Origin: Paucilactobacillus oligofermentans DSM 15707 = LMG 22743
GTDB taxonomy: Bacteria; Bacillota; Bacilli; Lactobacillales; Lactobacillaceae
Assembly (NCBI RefSeq): GCF_001434315.1
Contig: NZ_AZFE01000031.1
Span: forward strand, 494,450-558,449
Length of the DNA: 64,000 nucleotides
Direction of reading: 5' to 3'
Shown: in pieces, positions 63,339-64,000 of the stretch
Numbering within the stretch: the first letter of the stretch is position 1
Layout of the letters: each line of letters starts with the position of its first letter
The notes under the pieces: model-generated
What the model was told of the DNA's origin: nothing
Database searches by the model: none
What the model saw: only the letters and a program-made list of their open reading frames with translations
Program-made: the position numbers and the translations under genes

Positions 63339-64000
63339 ATGAATAACGAACTTGGGGAGACTATTAAAAATACTCGTACTTCACAGCATCTTTCTCAAAA
63401 AGAACTGTCACAAGATATCTGTTCACAACCGATGTTGTCATCAATTGAACATGGTAAATATATGCCAAACGCCAAATTGCTAATTCTTTTATGTGAACGA
63501 CTAAATATTAGCATCGCTGAAATTAGCTTATCCACAAATTATCATATTAGCAATAATCAAGAATTAAATAATCAACTTTCCACCTTGTGTAATAATCACC
63601 ATTATCAACAGTTACTTGATTTTTTAAATAATGATGACACGCTTGACTTAATCAATTCTGATTTACAAACTCAAGCCTACTATTATTATCTTGGCATTGC
63701 CCAAATCCAAACCGGCGCTGACCACAACAAAGTATTAAATTCATTCAAACTTTCATTAAGTAGTCACGAAAATAGTACCGATTCTAACACCCTAACTAGA
63801 TTAACTCATGCGGCTATCGCTGTTATCAAATCAATTATCCACCAGCCTAATTCAGTAGACAAAGAAATCATGTTAGCTACAAACAAAATTGAAACTATTA
63901 ACTATACTGAAAATCTAAATATCATTCCATATTTATCAGCATGTGCTGCCGCTAAATCAAGTAACTGGACTATCGCAGCCCACTGGATTAATTTTGGTAT
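63339..64000 (+). CDS. XRE-family regulator with helical (TPR/Rgg-like) C-terminal region, cut by window end
   Basis: The first 220 codons of an open frame that runs off the window. The N-terminal HTH_3 (LGETIKNTRTSQHLSQKELS, QDICSQPMLSSIEHGKYMPN, about 5-45) is a clear XRE/Cro domain. The rest is a repeat-like helical region (NHHYQQLLDFLNN; AYYYYLGIAQIQTG), as in Rgg/PlcR-type peptide-responsive regulators. The ATG at 63339 follows AAAGGAG at 6 bases. It is divergent from the PTS regulator gene. A peptide ligand is possible, but no peptide gene is seen in the window. Confidence 0.8.
   Translation, partial: MNNELGETIKNTRTSQHLSQKELSQDICSQPMLSSIEHGKYMPNAKLLILLCERLNISIAEISLSTNYHISNNQELNNQLSTLCNNHHYQQLLDFLNNDDTLDLINSDLQTQAYYYYLGIAQIQTGADHNKVLNSFKLSLSSHENSTDSNTLTRLTHAAIAVIKSIIHQPNSVDKEIMLATNKIETINYTENLNIIPYLSACAAAKSSNWTIAAHWINFG

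Overview
The window is low-GC bacterial chromosome. Its gene content points to a lactic acid bacterium of the family Lactobacillaceae: a KxYKxGKxW-type export signal on a LysM/glucosaminidase wall enzyme, an LPxTG-like sortase-anchored adhesin, LytSR/LrgAB, (S)-acetoin-forming diacetyl reductase, an arginine/citrulline energy module, an isoleucine 2-epimerase-like enzyme, CcpA cre boxes and many PTS genes. The genus cannot be fixed from the sequence alone. I saw no rRNA or tRNA genes, insertion sequences, prophage or CRISPR array.

Layout. 1-2.8 kb: the end of a polysaccharide deacetylase gene and a minus-strand operon of small unknown proteins around a flavodoxin-fold quinone reductase. 2.9-6.6 kb: NAD(P)HX epimerase, a fused GlnP-type transporter and AmtB behind a GlnR operator. 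6.8-11.3 kb: lrgAB, the lytSR two-component system and a membrane protein. 11.5-18.6 kb: a small HTH-like protein, a GNAT acetyltransferase, the five-LysM glucosaminidase, an MFS exporter, butA with a perfect cre, and a Na+/H+ antiporter. 18.8-22.5 kb: isoleucine 2-epimerase-like aminotransferase, APC permease and cutC. 22.8-28 kb: a 1423-residue acyl-CoA-dehydratase activase-like protein with a divergent TetR regulator. 28-33.6 kb: ADP-ribosylglycohydrolase, Lsa-like ABC-F ATPase, a candidate structured small RNA, a sortase-anchored surface protein and a YitT protein. 33.7-39.8 kb: ornithine carbamoyltransferase, carbamate kinase and a YfcC-type carrier (no arginine deiminase here), divergent from a GlnK/GlnL-like two-component system. 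39.8-42.6 kb: quinone oxidoreductase, Dps with a perfect cre, and glycerol dehydrogenase.

42.7-61 kb is the most striking part: a sugar-acid catabolic island. The first operon is an L-ascorbate PTS pathway (ulaG, IIA, IIC, IIB, ulaD, ulaE) with a divergent PRD-type regulator. The second block resembles the enterobacterial yia/sgb pathway for 2,3-diketo-L-gulonate: two YhcH/YiaL proteins, an MFS carrier, a GhrB-type 2-hydroxyacid dehydrogenase, a LyxK-type kinase, a 3-epimerase, a 4-epimerase, a LacI regulator and an unfamiliar intracellular beta-propeller protein. The blocks complement one another: the ula operon lacks a 4-epimerase and the yia-like block lacks a decarboxylase. Five near-identical 14-bp palindromes of the form GTTAACCGSTTAAC lie at the three promoters of the island, next to cre-like sites, which suggests one LacI/CcpA regulon. 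A galactitol-type PTS with its own PRD regulator follows at 58.7-63.2 kb, and the window ends inside an XRE-family regulator gene.
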